Positions 45,743 to 54,877 of a stretch of DNA of 60,743 nt are shown here, piece after piece. How positions within the stretch are numbered: position 1 is the stretch's first letter; each line of letters starts with the position of its first letter. The translations under genes were made by a program, and so were the position numbers. The notes beneath the pieces were generated by a model, which saw nothing but the letters and a program-made list of their open reading frames with translations, searched no databases and was not told the DNA's origin. This DNA is from Sphingomonas sp. Leaf10 (GTDB lineage Bacteria > Pseudomonadota > Alphaproteobacteria > Sphingomonadales > Sphingomonadaceae), in assembly GCF_001421245.1 (NCBI RefSeq), contig NZ_LMKE01000013.1, forward strand, positions 16,756-77,498. The letters run 5' to 3'.

Positions 45743-47269
45743 CTAAACCTTGTACCGATCCGTCGGAATATTGGCCTCGCTCGCCGCAGCGCTCTTGTGG
45801 AACAGTGCCTTGTCCTCGGGCCGGAACGCCCAGCGCCACAGCACCGCGAAATAGATGCCGAGCATGATCGGGATCCCGAACAGCAATTCCGCCCATTCAT
45901 AGCGTTTCGGCAGCCGCATGATCAGCGACCCGGCCACCGCCGCCGCCAGCACCGCCCACACGAACGCCGGCCGGAAATCGCGGACGCTGACCCCCAGCAG
46001 CTTCGACAACAGCCCCGACTTGATGACCGAGCCGAGCGCGACCGAGATCGACAGCGCCATCGCCGGTCCGACCGCCGCATAATTTTGCGGCAGGGCCAGT
46101 CCGCGCATCAGCGCGACCAGCGCGAAGCTCAGCACCACCTGGAACGTCAGCAGCCCCATCGAAATCATCAGGTTCCGGTGCCGCGCGATATAGACCAGCG
46201 CCGCTTCCGACACCGCACCCTTTGCCGCCAGCACCTCGGCGATCAGCAGGAACGACAGCGCCCCCGCCCCGCTGACGAACTCGCGCCCGACCACGCCCAT
46301 CACCCCGGTCGCCGGGATGCTGCCCGCCAGCGCCAGCGCCGCCTGCGCAGTGATGATCCAGAAACCGACCTGCCGCACCTGCCGCGCGACCGCCGGCTTG
46401 TCCCCGGCGGCAAGGCTGTGGGTGATGACCGGCCCCAGCACCGGATCGAAGCTGGTCTTCAGCTTCTGTGGCAGCGATGCGACCTGCTGCGCCATGTAGT
46501 AGATGCCGACGATCGCCGGCCCGAACAACAACCCGAGGATGAAGCGGTCGACGTTGCGCGTACCCCATTCGATCGCGTCGGCCCCGGCCAGCGGCATGTT
46601 GCGCTTCACCAGCGCCAGCATCGGCCGCAGGTGCGGCGACCAGCCATAGGGCAGGCCATAGCTGCGGATGAACGGCACGATCGATGCCGCCAGCGCCGCC
46701 GCCATCGACAGCACATAGCTCATGATCAGCCCGTCGCGCGTCGAATAGTAGCTGAGCGCCCACGCGGCGATCGAAATCGTCCACGGCTCGATCACCGCCC
46801 GCGCGGTTACCGCCGCCTTGACGTTCAGGCGGTAGGCGAGCGCCGCCAGGCTGACGTCGGACCACGCGATCGCGAATACGATCAGCGGCAGCAGCCGTTC
46901 GAACCCGATCACCTGGCTGTTCGGGTACATGATCTGCGGAAACACGAACAGCACCGCGCTCGCCGCGACCGACAGGATGAACGCCACCGCCAGCGCGTCC
47001 CACACGACATGCGCATGCGGCCGGTCGGTCGACGACAACGCCTGCGCCAGCCCGCGCTTCAGCCCCAGCGTCGCGACCAGCGCCGCCAGTTCGACCACCA
47101 ACACCGCCAGCGCGAACCGCCCGACGATTTCCGGGCCATAGATGCGACCGGCGATGAACAGGAACGGCAACCGCGCGACCAGCCGCAGGACGAATCCGAA
47201 CACGTTCGTCCGCCCGCCCTTGGCAAGTGCGGCGATATCGTCGGAGGGCTGGGTCGGCGCGTCGGTCAT
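45743..47269 (-). CDS. Lipopolysaccharide/polysaccharide flippase (Wzx/MATE-like)
   Basis: A 508-residue multi-pass membrane protein with about 12-14 hydrophobic helices, for example FALAVLVVELAALVATLGLK and IVGIYYMAQQVASLPQKLKT. The arrangement fits the MOP/Wzx oligosaccharide exporter superfamily, which flips lipid-linked sugars across the inner membrane. No glycosyltransferases lie nearby, so the exported polymer is unknown. The C-terminal tail is soluble and charged. Confidence 0.85.
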   Translation of the reverse strand: MTDAPTQPSDDIAALAKGGRTNVFGFVLRLVARLPFLFIAGRIYGPEIVGRFALAVLVVELAALVATLGLKRGLAQALSSTDRPHAHVVWDALAVAFILSVAASAVLFVFPQIMYPNSQVIGFERLLPLIVFAIAWSDVSLAALAYRLNVKAAVTARAVIEPWTISIAAWALSYYSTRDGLIMSYVLSMAAALAASIVPFIRSYGLPYGWSPHLRPMLALVKRNMPLAGADAIEWGTRNVDRFILGLLFGPAIVGIYYMAQQVASLPQKLKTSFDPVLGPVITHSLAAGDKPAVARQVRQVGFWIITAQAALALAGSIPATGVMGVVGREFVSGAGALSFLLIAEVLAAKGAVSEAALVYIARHRNLMISMGLLTFQVVLSFALVALMRGLALPQNYAAVGPAMALSISVALGSVIKSGLLSKLLGVSVRDFRPAFVWAVLAAAVAGSLIMRLPKRYEWAELLFGIPIMLGIYFAVLWRWAFRPEDKALFHKSAAASEANIPTDRYKV

Positions 47270-47426
47270 GCGGCGCGCGGGGGCTGGATCATCACCGCGT
47301 CATACGCGAGGGCGACGGCGGACCATAGCCCCCTGTTGCGCTTTGGGCGCGGGGTGCGGCTTGGCGGCAACGGTTGGAACGATCGGGCGGCGGGGCGCGT
47401 CTGTTCGGGACGGTTGGAGAATCACG

Positions 47427-47810
47427 ATGAAGCCCTTTGCCCTGATCCTCGGCGCGCTCGCGCTGACCGCGTGCGGTGGCCAACCACCCGCGACCAGCTA
47501 CCAGACCGACGGCGCACCCGACCCGCATGGCGACGCAATGCACGCCGCCCCGAACGACACCGAAGCGACCCGCGCCTACAAGCAATCGATGACGGCGATG
47601 ATGACCGACGCACCGCCCTTTACCGGCGATGCCGATGTCGACTTCATGCAACAGATGCGCGTCCACCACGTCGCGGCGGTGGCGATGGCCCGTGCCGAAC
47701 TGGCGCACGGCAAGGACGCGGAGGTGCGCAAGCTGGCGCAGACGGTGATCGAAGCGCAGCAGCAGGAAATTGCGCAGATCGACCGCTGGCTGCGAGCGAA
47801 GGGGCGGTGA
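47427..47810 (+). CDS. DUF305-domain lipoprotein
   Basis: A 127-residue protein with a lipobox (ALALTACGG) near the N-terminus. The DUF305 core (DADVDFMQQMRVHHVAAVAMARAELAHGKDAEVR) has its His/Met pattern intact. DUF305 proteins are ferritin-like helical bundles found with copper-related genes; metal binding is possible. GGAGA before ATG sets the start; the longer upstream frame overlaps the divergent flippase gene. A convergent hairpin follows. Confidence 0.88.
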   Translation: MKPFALILGALALTACGGQPPATSYQTDGAPDPHGDAMHAAPNDTEATRAYKQSMTAMMTDAPPFTGDADVDFMQQMRVHHVAAVAMARAELAHGKDAEVRKLAQTVIEAQQQEIAQIDRWLRAKGR

Positions 47811-47814
47811 GCGA

Positions 47815-47839
47815 CGCTCCGACCTGACCGGTCGGAGCG
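47815..47839. terminator. Hairpin between convergent DUF305 gene and polA
   Basis: A ten-base perfect stem CGCTCCGACC / GGTCGGAGCG with loop TGACC. It sits in the short gap between two convergent genes and may serve both, but neither side has a good T-run. Confidence 0.6.
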
Positions 47840-47844
47840 CGGCA

Positions 47845-50604
47845 TCAATGCGCCGCGCCCCAGCTCGGTCCCGTCCCGATCTCCACGCCCAGCGGCACCG
47901 ACAGTTGCACCACCGGCTCGGCGGCGCTCTCCATCACCCGCCGGATCACCGGCGTAGCCGCCTCGACCAATGCTTCGGGCAGTTCGAACACCAGTTCGTC
48001 GTGCACCTGCAACAACATCCGCACCTCACCCAGCCCGGCTTCTGCCAGTGCCGGCCCCATCCGCGCCATCGCCCGCTTGATAATGTCGGCGCTGGTCCCC
48101 TGGATCGGAGCGTTGATCGCGGCGCGCTCGGCGCCCTGCCGCTCGTGCTGCACCTTCGACTTGATGCGCGGGAAATGCGTCTTGCGCCCGAACAGCGTCG
48201 TGGTGAAGCCGGTCGTCCGCACGCTCTGCGTCGTCTCGGCGATATAGCGGTTGATGCCGGGGAAGCGGTCGAAATAGCGATCGATCATCGCCTGCGCCTC
48301 CTCCGCGCTCACGTCCAGCCGCCCGGCTAGACCCCAGCGGCTGATGCCGTACAGGATTGCGAAGTTGATCGTCTTGGCACGTCCGCGCGTGTCGCGGTTG
48401 ACCTCGCCGAACAGTTCCTGCGCGGTGATGCTGTGAATGTCGTCGCCGCGTTCGAACGCATCGCGCAGCTGCGGCACGTCGGCGATATGCGCCGCCAGTC
48501 GCAACTCGATCTGCGAATAGTCGGCCGCCAGGATGACATTGCCCGGTTCCGCCACGAACGCATCGCGGATCTGCCGCCCGACCTCGGTCCGGATCGGAAT
48601 GTTCTGCAGATTTGGATCGGTCGACGACAGCCGCCCGGTCTGCGCACCGGTCAGGCTGTACGACGTATGCACCCGCCCGGTCGCCGGGTTGATCTGCGCC
48701 TGCAACGCGTCGGTATAGGTGTTCTTGAGCTTGGTCAGCTGCCGCCAGTCGAGCACCTTCGCCGCGATCACCGCGCCGGGCGAATCCTTGTCGGCGGCGA
48801 TCCGCTCCAGTTCGTTGACGTCGGTCGAATAGACGCCCGACTTGCCCTTGCGCCCGCCCTTGATCCCCAGCGTCACGAACAGCACGTCGCCCAACTGCTT
48901 CGGCGACCCGATGGTGAATTTCAGTCCGGCCAGTTCATGGATTTCGCCTTCCAGCGCGGCAATCCGCGTGGAAAAATCCTCGGACAGTCGCGCCAGCACC
49001 TGCGCATCGACCTTGATCCCCGCCGTCTCCATATCGGCGATCACGCGGACCAGCGGCCGGTCGACCATCTCATAGACCTTGGTCGCCTGTTCGTACGGCA
49101 GGCGCGGCTTGAACCGCCGCCACAGCCGCAGCGTCACATCGGCATCCTCGGCAGCATAGCGGGTCGCGGTCTTCAGATCGATCTCGCCGAAGCCGACCTG
49201 CTTCTTGCCCGTCCCCACCACGTCCTTATACGCGATGCAGCTATGCTGGAGGTGCGTTGCCGCCAGTTCGTCCATACCATGCCCGTGTAGCCCGGCGTCG
49301 AGGTCGAAGCTCATCACGATCGTATCGTCATAGGGCGCGACGTCGACCCCGGCGCGCGACAACACGATCATGTCGTATTTCAGATTATGCCCGATCTTCA
49401 GGACGCTCTCGTCCTCGAACAACGGCTTAAGCGTCGCCAACACCGTCTCACGTGACAATTGCTCGGGACGCTCGGCGAACATGTCGGTGCCACCGTGTCC
49501 GATCGGCACATAGCAGGCGAGGTTCGGATGCAACGCCATGCTGATCCCGACCAGTTCGGCACGCGTCGCGTCCAGCCCCGTCGTCTCGGTATCGATCGCC
49601 ACCCAGCCCTGATGCCGCGCGACCTGGACCCAGCGGTCGAGCGCCTCCTGCGTCACCACCGTTTCATAGGCATCATGGTCGCACGACGGTTCCTCATCCT
49701 GCGCGACCGGCGCCGCCGCCGGTGCCACCGGCTCGTCGGCGACCGTCGCCAGCTTGGTGAGCAGCGTGCGGAAGCCATGATGTTCGAGGAAGGCGCGCAA
49801 AGGCGCCTCGGGTATCCCTTGCATCGCCAGCGCATCGAGCGGTTCGGGCAGGCCGCCATCGCATTTCAGCGTCACCAGCACCTTCGACAACCGGGCATTG
49901 TCGGCATGTTCGATCAGATTGTCGCGCAGCTTGCCCTTCTTCATGTCGGGCGCGGCGGCGAGCACGGCTTCAAGATTGCCATGCTCGGCGATCAGCTTCG
50001 CGGCGGTCTTCGGCCCTACGCCGGGCACGCCCGGCACATTGTCGACGCTGTCGCCCATCAGCGCGAGGACGTCGCCCAACTGCTCCGGCCCCACCCCGAA
50101 CTTCTCGCGCACATGGTCGGGGCCGAGCGTGCGGTTGTTCATCGTGTCGAGCATGTCGACCGACGGATCGGTCATCAACTGCATCAGATCCTTGTCGGAA
50201 CTGACGATCGTCACCGCCCACCCTTCCGCCAGCGCCGCCTGCGTATAGCAGGCGATGATGTCGTCGGCCTCCAGCCCTTCTTCCTCGATACACGGGATCG
50301 AAAAGGCACGCGTCGCATCACGGATCATCGGAAACTGCGGCACGAGGTCTTCGGGCGGCGGCGGCCGGTGTGCCTTATACTGGTCGTACAGGTCGTTGCG
50401 GAACGTCTTCGACGATTTGTCGAGAATCACCGCCATATGCGTCGGCCCATCGGCCTTGTGCAGCGCATCGGCCAGCCGCCACAGCATCGTCGTATAACCA
50501 TAGACCGCACCCACCGGCTCGCCATGCTGGTTGGTCAGCGGCGGCAGCCGGTGATAGGCGCGAAAGATATAGCCGGAGCCGTCGACGAGATAGAGATGAG
50601 GCAT
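47845..50604 (-). CDS. polA: DNA polymerase I
   Basis: A 919-residue repair and Okazaki-processing polymerase with all three domains. These are the 5' nuclease (YIFRAYHRLPPLT, GLEADDIIACY, GDSVDNVPGVPGVGPKTAAKL), the 3'-5' exonuclease with VAIDTETTGLDATRAELVG and CAYAAEDAD-like motif III (ATRYAAEDADVT), and the polymerase with AADYSQIELRLAAHI, RGRAKTINFAILYGIS and LLQVHDELVFE. The proofreading acids are present, unlike in Taq. It stands alone with its own gap upstream. Confidence 0.97.
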   Translation of the reverse strand: MPHLYLVDGSGYIFRAYHRLPPLTNQHGEPVGAVYGYTTMLWRLADALHKADGPTHMAVILDKSSKTFRNDLYDQYKAHRPPPPEDLVPQFPMIRDATRAFSIPCIEEEGLEADDIIACYTQAALAEGWAVTIVSSDKDLMQLMTDPSVDMLDTMNNRTLGPDHVREKFGVGPEQLGDVLALMGDSVDNVPGVPGVGPKTAAKLIAEHGNLEAVLAAAPDMKKGKLRDNLIEHADNARLSKVLVTLKCDGGLPEPLDALAMQGIPEAPLRAFLEHHGFRTLLTKLATVADEPVAPAAAPVAQDEEPSCDHDAYETVVTQEALDRWVQVARHQGWVAIDTETTGLDATRAELVGISMALHPNLACYVPIGHGGTDMFAERPEQLSRETVLATLKPLFEDESVLKIGHNLKYDMIVLSRAGVDVAPYDDTIVMSFDLDAGLHGHGMDELAATHLQHSCIAYKDVVGTGKKQVGFGEIDLKTATRYAAEDADVTLRLWRRFKPRLPYEQATKVYEMVDRPLVRVIADMETAGIKVDAQVLARLSEDFSTRIAALEGEIHELAGLKFTIGSPKQLGDVLFVTLGIKGGRKGKSGVYSTDVNELERIAADKDSPGAVIAAKVLDWRQLTKLKNTYTDALQAQINPATGRVHTSYSLTGAQTGRLSSTDPNLQNIPIRTEVGRQIRDAFVAEPGNVILAADYSQIELRLAAHIADVPQLRDAFERGDDIHSITAQELFGEVNRDTRGRAKTINFAILYGISRWGLAGRLDVSAEEAQAMIDRYFDRFPGINRYIAETTQSVRTTGFTTTLFGRKTHFPRIKSKVQHERQGAERAAINAPIQGTSADIIKRAMARMGPALAEAGLGEVRMLLQVHDELVFELPEALVEAATPVIRRVMESAAEPVVQLSVPLGVEIGTGPSWGAAH

Positions 50605-50771
50605 GGGCGGGAGATAGCAGCGCCCGCGCCCCCATGCGAGGGGGCGATCTTGACTTCGTACCCCACTCGGTGTGGATTGCGCATACGGGCCAGCGCGGAC
50701 GCCCGTTCAGACGGGTTCGTCCAAGTTCCGCTCCACCGGCCGCGTCCGCGCGGTCTTGGGAGCGTTCGTCC

Positions 50772-51950
50772 ATGGAAGTTGCCGTACCGTCTCGTCCGCC
50801 GGCAATCGGCCTGATCCCGTTGTTCCTCAAATTCCTGCGCTTCGGCTGTCTCGCGTTCGGCGGGCCGGTCGCGCAGATCGCGATGCTGCGACAGGCGCTG
50901 GTCGAGGAGGAAGGCTGGATCGACAAGGCGCGGTTCAACCGCCTGCTTGCGGTGTTGCAGGTACTGCCCGGGCCTGAGGCGCATGAACTGTGCGTCCATT
51001 TCGGCGTACTCGCGCGGGGACGGATCGGCGGGCTGCTCGCCGGCCTCGGCTTCATGCTGCCCGGCTTCTGCCTGATGCTGCTGGTCGGCTGGCTCTACGT
51101 CACCTTCATGCAGGAGAGCGGCGGCTTCAGCGGGATATTGCTCGGTATCCAGGTGGTGATCCTCGCCGTCATCCTGCGCGCGGTCGTGCGGATCGGGCAG
51201 CATGTGATCGAGGACCGGTTGCTCGGCGGCATCGCGGTTGCCGCGGCGGCCGCGACGCTGCTCGGCGTACCGTTCTGGATACCGTTGCTGGTCGGTGGCG
51301 CGGTCTATGCGGCGATGGCCCGCCCGGCATTGGCGGTCGTGATCGGTGTCGCCGGCATCGTCGCCGCGATCGGCGCGATGCAGCTTGCCGCCCCTGCCCC
51401 GGCCGGATCGGTCGCGCAGCCGCTGACTGTCCTTGCACTGTTCGTCGCGGGATTGAAGGGCGGGCTGCTGACCTTCGGCGGTGCCTATACCGCCATCCCC
51501 TATGTCCGCGCGGACACGGTCGGGCGCGGCTGGATCGGCGATGCGACGTTCCTCGACGGGGTCGCCTTCGCCAACGTGATCCCTGCGCCGCTGGTCATCT
51601 TCGCGACCTTTGTCGGCTATGTCGCCGGGGGATTGGCCGGCGCGCTGGCAATCACGCTCGGCATGTTCCTGCCCGCCTTCGCCTTCTCGCTGATCTTCTT
51701 CGAACGGCTGGAGGGGATCGTCGATGCGCCGTCGCTACGCCACGCGCTGACCGGGGTCGCGGCGGCGGTCGTCGGCATCATCGCCGCGACCTTCGTGCAA
51801 CTGGCGCTGGCGACCGGCGAGCGGGTCGATGCGCTGATCGGCGCCCTGTTGTTCGCGGGCGCGCTGACGATGGCATGGCGGCTGAAGGGCGGCTGGGTGA
51901 CGCCGCTGATCGTCCTGGTCGGGGCGTCGGCGGGATGGCTGCTACTATAG
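50772..51950 (+). CDS. chrA: Chromate transporter, ChrA family
   Basis: A 392-residue membrane protein of the long (two-half) CHR type. Each half opens with its signature: FLRFGCLAFGGPVAQIAMLR plus LQVLPGPEAHELCVHFG in the first, LKGGLLTFGGAYTAIPYVR plus VIPAPLVIFATFVGYVAGG in the second. It exports chromate or related oxyanions. No chrB regulator is next to it, so resistance is not certain. The start at MEVAVPSRPPAIG fits; the frame upstream is antisense to polA. Confidence 0.88.
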   Translation: MEVAVPSRPPAIGLIPLFLKFLRFGCLAFGGPVAQIAMLRQALVEEEGWIDKARFNRLLAVLQVLPGPEAHELCVHFGVLARGRIGGLLAGLGFMLPGFCLMLLVGWLYVTFMQESGGFSGILLGIQVVILAVILRAVVRIGQHVIEDRLLGGIAVAAAAATLLGVPFWIPLLVGGAVYAAMARPALAVVIGVAGIVAAIGAMQLAAPAPAGSVAQPLTVLALFVAGLKGGLLTFGGAYTAIPYVRADTVGRGWIGDATFLDGVAFANVIPAPLVIFATFVGYVAGGLAGALAITLGMFLPAFAFSLIFFERLEGIVDAPSLRHALTGVAAAVVGIIAATFVQLALATGERVDALIGALLFAGALTMAWRLKGGWVTPLIVLVGASAGWLLL

Positions 51951-52008
51951 TCCCGCTTGACGCGCTCGTCGTGCCGGAGAAGATTGCCGTCCGGGGGGAC
52001 TTTCGAAC

Positions 52009-52506
52009 ATGCGTATGAACATGCTGCTGCCGCTCGCCGCCGCGATGCTGGCGGCGACACCGGCCGGTGCCAGGGAACTGAAGGTCGGTGAGCCGGCACC
52101 GCCCATCGAATTGACACTGGTCGACGGGACGAAGACGACGCTGGCCGAGCACCGCGGCGAAGTCGTCATCATCAATTTCTGGGCGACGTGGTGCGTGCCG
52201 TGCCGGGTCGAGCTGCCGTTGCTCGACGGCTATTACCGGCAGGTGCGCAAACACCGGATGCAGGTGTTCGCGATCACGACCGAAGGGTCGGTCCCGGTCC
52301 ACAAGATGAAGAACCTGTTCGCAACGCTGGCCATCACGCCCGCCAAACGCATCAAGGGCATGTCCGGCAGCCCGACCGCCGTTCCGACCAACTATATCAT
52401 CGATCGCCGTGGCGTCGTCCGCTACGCAAAGGCTGGCGCACTGGATCTGGACGATCTGAACCGCGAAATCATCCCGTTGTTGAAGGAACCGGCTCCGGTC
52501 GATTGA
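52009..52506 (+). CDS. Periplasmic TlpA/ResA-like thioredoxin
   Basis: A 165-residue protein with a signal peptide (MNMLLPLAAAMLAATPAGA) and a thioredoxin fold with active site WCVPCR (Cys62, Cys65). The family motif AVPTNYIIDRRGVV holds the cis-proline region. TlpA/ResA proteins act in cytochrome c maturation or in keeping periplasmic thiols reduced. No cytochrome genes lie beside it. Either of two close ATG codons may start it. A strong terminator follows. Confidence 0.9.
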   Translation: MRMNMLLPLAAAMLAATPAGARELKVGEPAPPIELTLVDGTKTTLAEHRGEVVIINFWATWCVPCRVELPLLDGYYRQVRKHRMQVFAITTEGSVPVHKMKNLFATLAITPAKRIKGMSGSPTAVPTNYIIDRRGVVRYAKAGALDLDDLNREIIPLLKEPAPVD

Positions 52507-52528
52507 GCACCGGGTAGCGGTGAATGCG

Positions 52529-52564
52529 AAACTGCCCCGGAATCGCTTCCGGGGCAGTTTTCTT
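52529..52564 (+). terminator. Strong terminator after the TlpA-like gene
   Basis: A 14-base perfect stem AAACTGCCCCGGAA / TTCCGGGGCAGTTT with the tetraloop TCGC, followed by TCTT. It lies about 20 bases after the stop and is among the clearest intrinsic terminators in the window. Confidence 0.9.
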
Positions 52565-52568
52565 GGCC

Positions 52569-52637
52569 CGACGTGGCGAAGCCACGTCGTCGGTCCTCGC
52601 CTTGGCGAGGCCGGCCGGGCGAGCCTTGTTCGGCTCG
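52569..52637. repeat. Three tandem short hairpins before the typA end
   Basis: Perfect stems follow one another: CGACGTGGC-GAA-GCCACGTCG, then CCTCGCC-TT-GGCGAGG, then CGAGCC-TTGTTC-GGCTCG. They fill the space between the TlpA terminator and the convergent typA stop. They may form a compound terminator for typA, a remnant of repeats, or an RNA structure. Confidence 0.6.
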
Positions 52638-52644
52638 GCCGGGC

Positions 52645-54489
52645 TTAAGCCGCGGCCTTGGCCCGGCTCGCCTTCTTCCGCTCGTGCGGATCGAGGTGCC
52701 GCTTGCGCAGACGGATGTTCTTCGGCGTCACCTCGACCATTTCGTCGTCGTCGATATACGCAATCGCCTGTTCCAGCGTCATCTTCTTCGGCGGGGTCAG
52801 GCGGATCGCGTCGTCCTTGCCGCCCGATGCGCGGAAGTTCGTCAGCTGCTTCGCCTTCATCGGATTGACCTCTAGGTCGTCCGTCTTGGCGTTCTCGCCG
52901 ATGATCATGCCTTCATACAGCGCTTCACCATGCCCGACGAACAGGATGCCGCGCTCTTCGAGCGGACCCAGCGCATAGCCCTGCGCTTCGCCGGCGCCGT
53001 TCGAGATCAGCACGCCGTTCTTGCGGCCTTCGATCTGGCCCTTGTGCGGACCGTATTTCTCGAACAGCCGGTTCATGATGCCGGTGCCGCGCGTATCCGA
53101 CAGGAACTCGCCATGATAGCCGATCATGCCGCGCGACGGGGCGGAGAAGGTGATGCGGGTCTTGCCGCCGCCCGAGGGACGCATGTCGGTCATCTCGGCC
53201 TTGCGCAGGTTCATCTTCTCGACGACCGTGCCCGAATATTCCTCGTCCACGTCTATGATGACGGTTTCGTACGGCTCGGTCTTCTTGCCGTCCTCGTCCT
53301 CGCCGAACAGCACGCGCGGACGCGAGATGCCCAGTTCGAACCCTTCGCGGCGCATCGTTTCGATCAGCACGCCCAGCTGCAATTCGCCGCGACCCGCGAC
53401 TTCATAGCTGTCGCGATCGGCCGCTTCGGTCACCTTCACGGCGACGTTCGATTCGGCTTCGCGGAACAGGCGGTCGCGGATCATGCGCGACGTGACCTTC
53501 GTGCCTTCGCGACCCGCCATCGGCGAATCGTTGACGGCGAAGCGCATCGACAGCGTCGGCGGATCGATCGGCTGCGCATGCAGCGGCTCGGTCACCTGCG
53601 GATCGCAGATGGTGTTCGAGACGGTCGCGACGGCCAGCCCGGCCAGCGAGATGATGTCGCCCGCCTTCGCCTCGTCGACCGGCACGCGCTCCAGCCCGCG
53701 GAACGACATGATCTTGGACGCGCGGCCCGTTTCGATGACGTTGCCGTCGTTATCCAGCGCGTGGATCGGCTGGTTCAGCTTGATCGTGCCCGAATTGACG
53801 CGACCGGTCAGCACGCGGCCGAGGAAGTTGTCGCGGTCGAGCAGCGTGACGAGGAAGGTGAACGGAACATTGTCCACTTCCAGTGCGGGCGGCGGCACAT
53901 GGGCGACGATCGTCTCGAACATCGGGATCAGCGTGCCTTCGCGCGCGTCCATGTCGGTCGAAGCATAGCCGTTGCGGCCCGACGCATAGAGCACCGGGAA
54001 ATCGAGCTGTTCGTCGTTGGCGTCCAGCGACACGAACAGGTCGAACACTTCGTCCAGCACTTCCTGGATGCGCGCGTCGCTGCGGTCGACCTTGTTGACC
54101 ACCACGATCGGCTTCAGGCCCAGCGCCAGCGCCTTGCCGGTCACGAACTTCGTCTGCGGCATCGCGCCTTCGGACGAATCGACCAGCAGGACGACGCCGT
54201 CGACCATCGACAGGATGCGCTCCACCTCGCCGCCGAAATCGGCGTGGCCGGGGGTGTCGACGATGTTGATGCGGATCGATTCATCGCTGCCCGGCGGGGT
54301 CCAGTCGACCGAGGTCGGCTTGGCGAGAATCGTGATCCCGCGCTCCTTTTCGAGGTCGTTCGAATCCATCGCGCGTTCCTCGACGCGCTGGTTGTCGCGG
54401 AACGTGCCGGACTGACGGAACAACTGATCGACGAGCGTGGTTTTGCCGTGATCGACGTGGGCGATGATCGCCACGTTGCGAAGGCTCAT
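52645..54489 (-). CDS. typA: Ribosome-associated GTPase TypA/BipA
   Basis: A 614-residue translational GTPase of the EF-G family. G1 is AHVDHGKTT (10-18), G2 lies in ERGITI, G3 is DTPGHADF and G4 is NKVD. It then has the EF-G-like domains and the BipA-specific C-terminus (RKNGVLISNGAGEAQGYALG, GNAKTDDLEVN-type). It aids ribosome assembly and stress or cold response. The start MSLRNVAIIAHVDHG is the family norm. A Lys/Ala-rich tail ends the chain. Confidence 0.97.
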   Translation of the reverse strand: MSLRNVAIIAHVDHGKTTLVDQLFRQSGTFRDNQRVEERAMDSNDLEKERGITILAKPTSVDWTPPGSDESIRINIVDTPGHADFGGEVERILSMVDGVVLLVDSSEGAMPQTKFVTGKALALGLKPIVVVNKVDRSDARIQEVLDEVFDLFVSLDANDEQLDFPVLYASGRNGYASTDMDAREGTLIPMFETIVAHVPPPALEVDNVPFTFLVTLLDRDNFLGRVLTGRVNSGTIKLNQPIHALDNDGNVIETGRASKIMSFRGLERVPVDEAKAGDIISLAGLAVATVSNTICDPQVTEPLHAQPIDPPTLSMRFAVNDSPMAGREGTKVTSRMIRDRLFREAESNVAVKVTEAADRDSYEVAGRGELQLGVLIETMRREGFELGISRPRVLFGEDEDGKKTEPYETVIIDVDEEYSGTVVEKMNLRKAEMTDMRPSGGGKTRITFSAPSRGMIGYHGEFLSDTRGTGIMNRLFEKYGPHKGQIEGRKNGVLISNGAGEAQGYALGPLEERGILFVGHGEALYEGMIIGENAKTDDLEVNPMKAKQLTNFRASGGKDDAIRLTPPKKMTLEQAIAYIDDDEMVEVTPKNIRLRKRHLDPHERKKASRAKAAA

Positions 54490-54584
54490 GGTATTTCCTG
54501 GATCATGCGGGAGTGCAATTGGCCGCGCGCTTAGCGCATTTCCTGCGAAACCGGAAGTCCCCTCCGTGCTGCGTTGCAGCATGG

Positions 54585-54774
54585 GAAGAAGAAGAATTTT
54601 CGCGCAGAGGCGCAGAGGCGCAGAGAGGGTTCGCTTGGCGCGACTTCATCCGCGCCAGCGGCCTGCCTTCTTCGGTTAAACGTAACTACTCGTCTCCCGA
54701 TCGCGCGCGTTCACCCCGATCGCGACCTCTTTGCGCCTTTGCGCCTCTGCGCGAACCACCTTCTTCCTTCTTCT
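54585..54774. repeat. Fold-back repeat, family B copy 2
   Basis: The 388-base gap between divergent typA and the TelA-like gene contains no gene, and half of it is this element. The left arm GAAGAAGAAGAATTTT with CGCGCAGAGGCGCAGAGGCG pairs with the right arm TTGCGCCTCTGCGCGAACC then TTCTTCCTTCTTC. The centre shares CCGCGCCAGCGGCCT with copy 1 at 9761-9948. Its location means it lies between, or within, two promoters. Confidence 0.8.
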
Positions 54775-54877
54775 GGCGAATTCGCGACCTTGCACCCCAA
54801 ACGTGTATTACATAAATAGCACAGTTGAACGATACCGCGTCCGCATGGCATCACCCGGCGGACGACGTGGAGGAATT

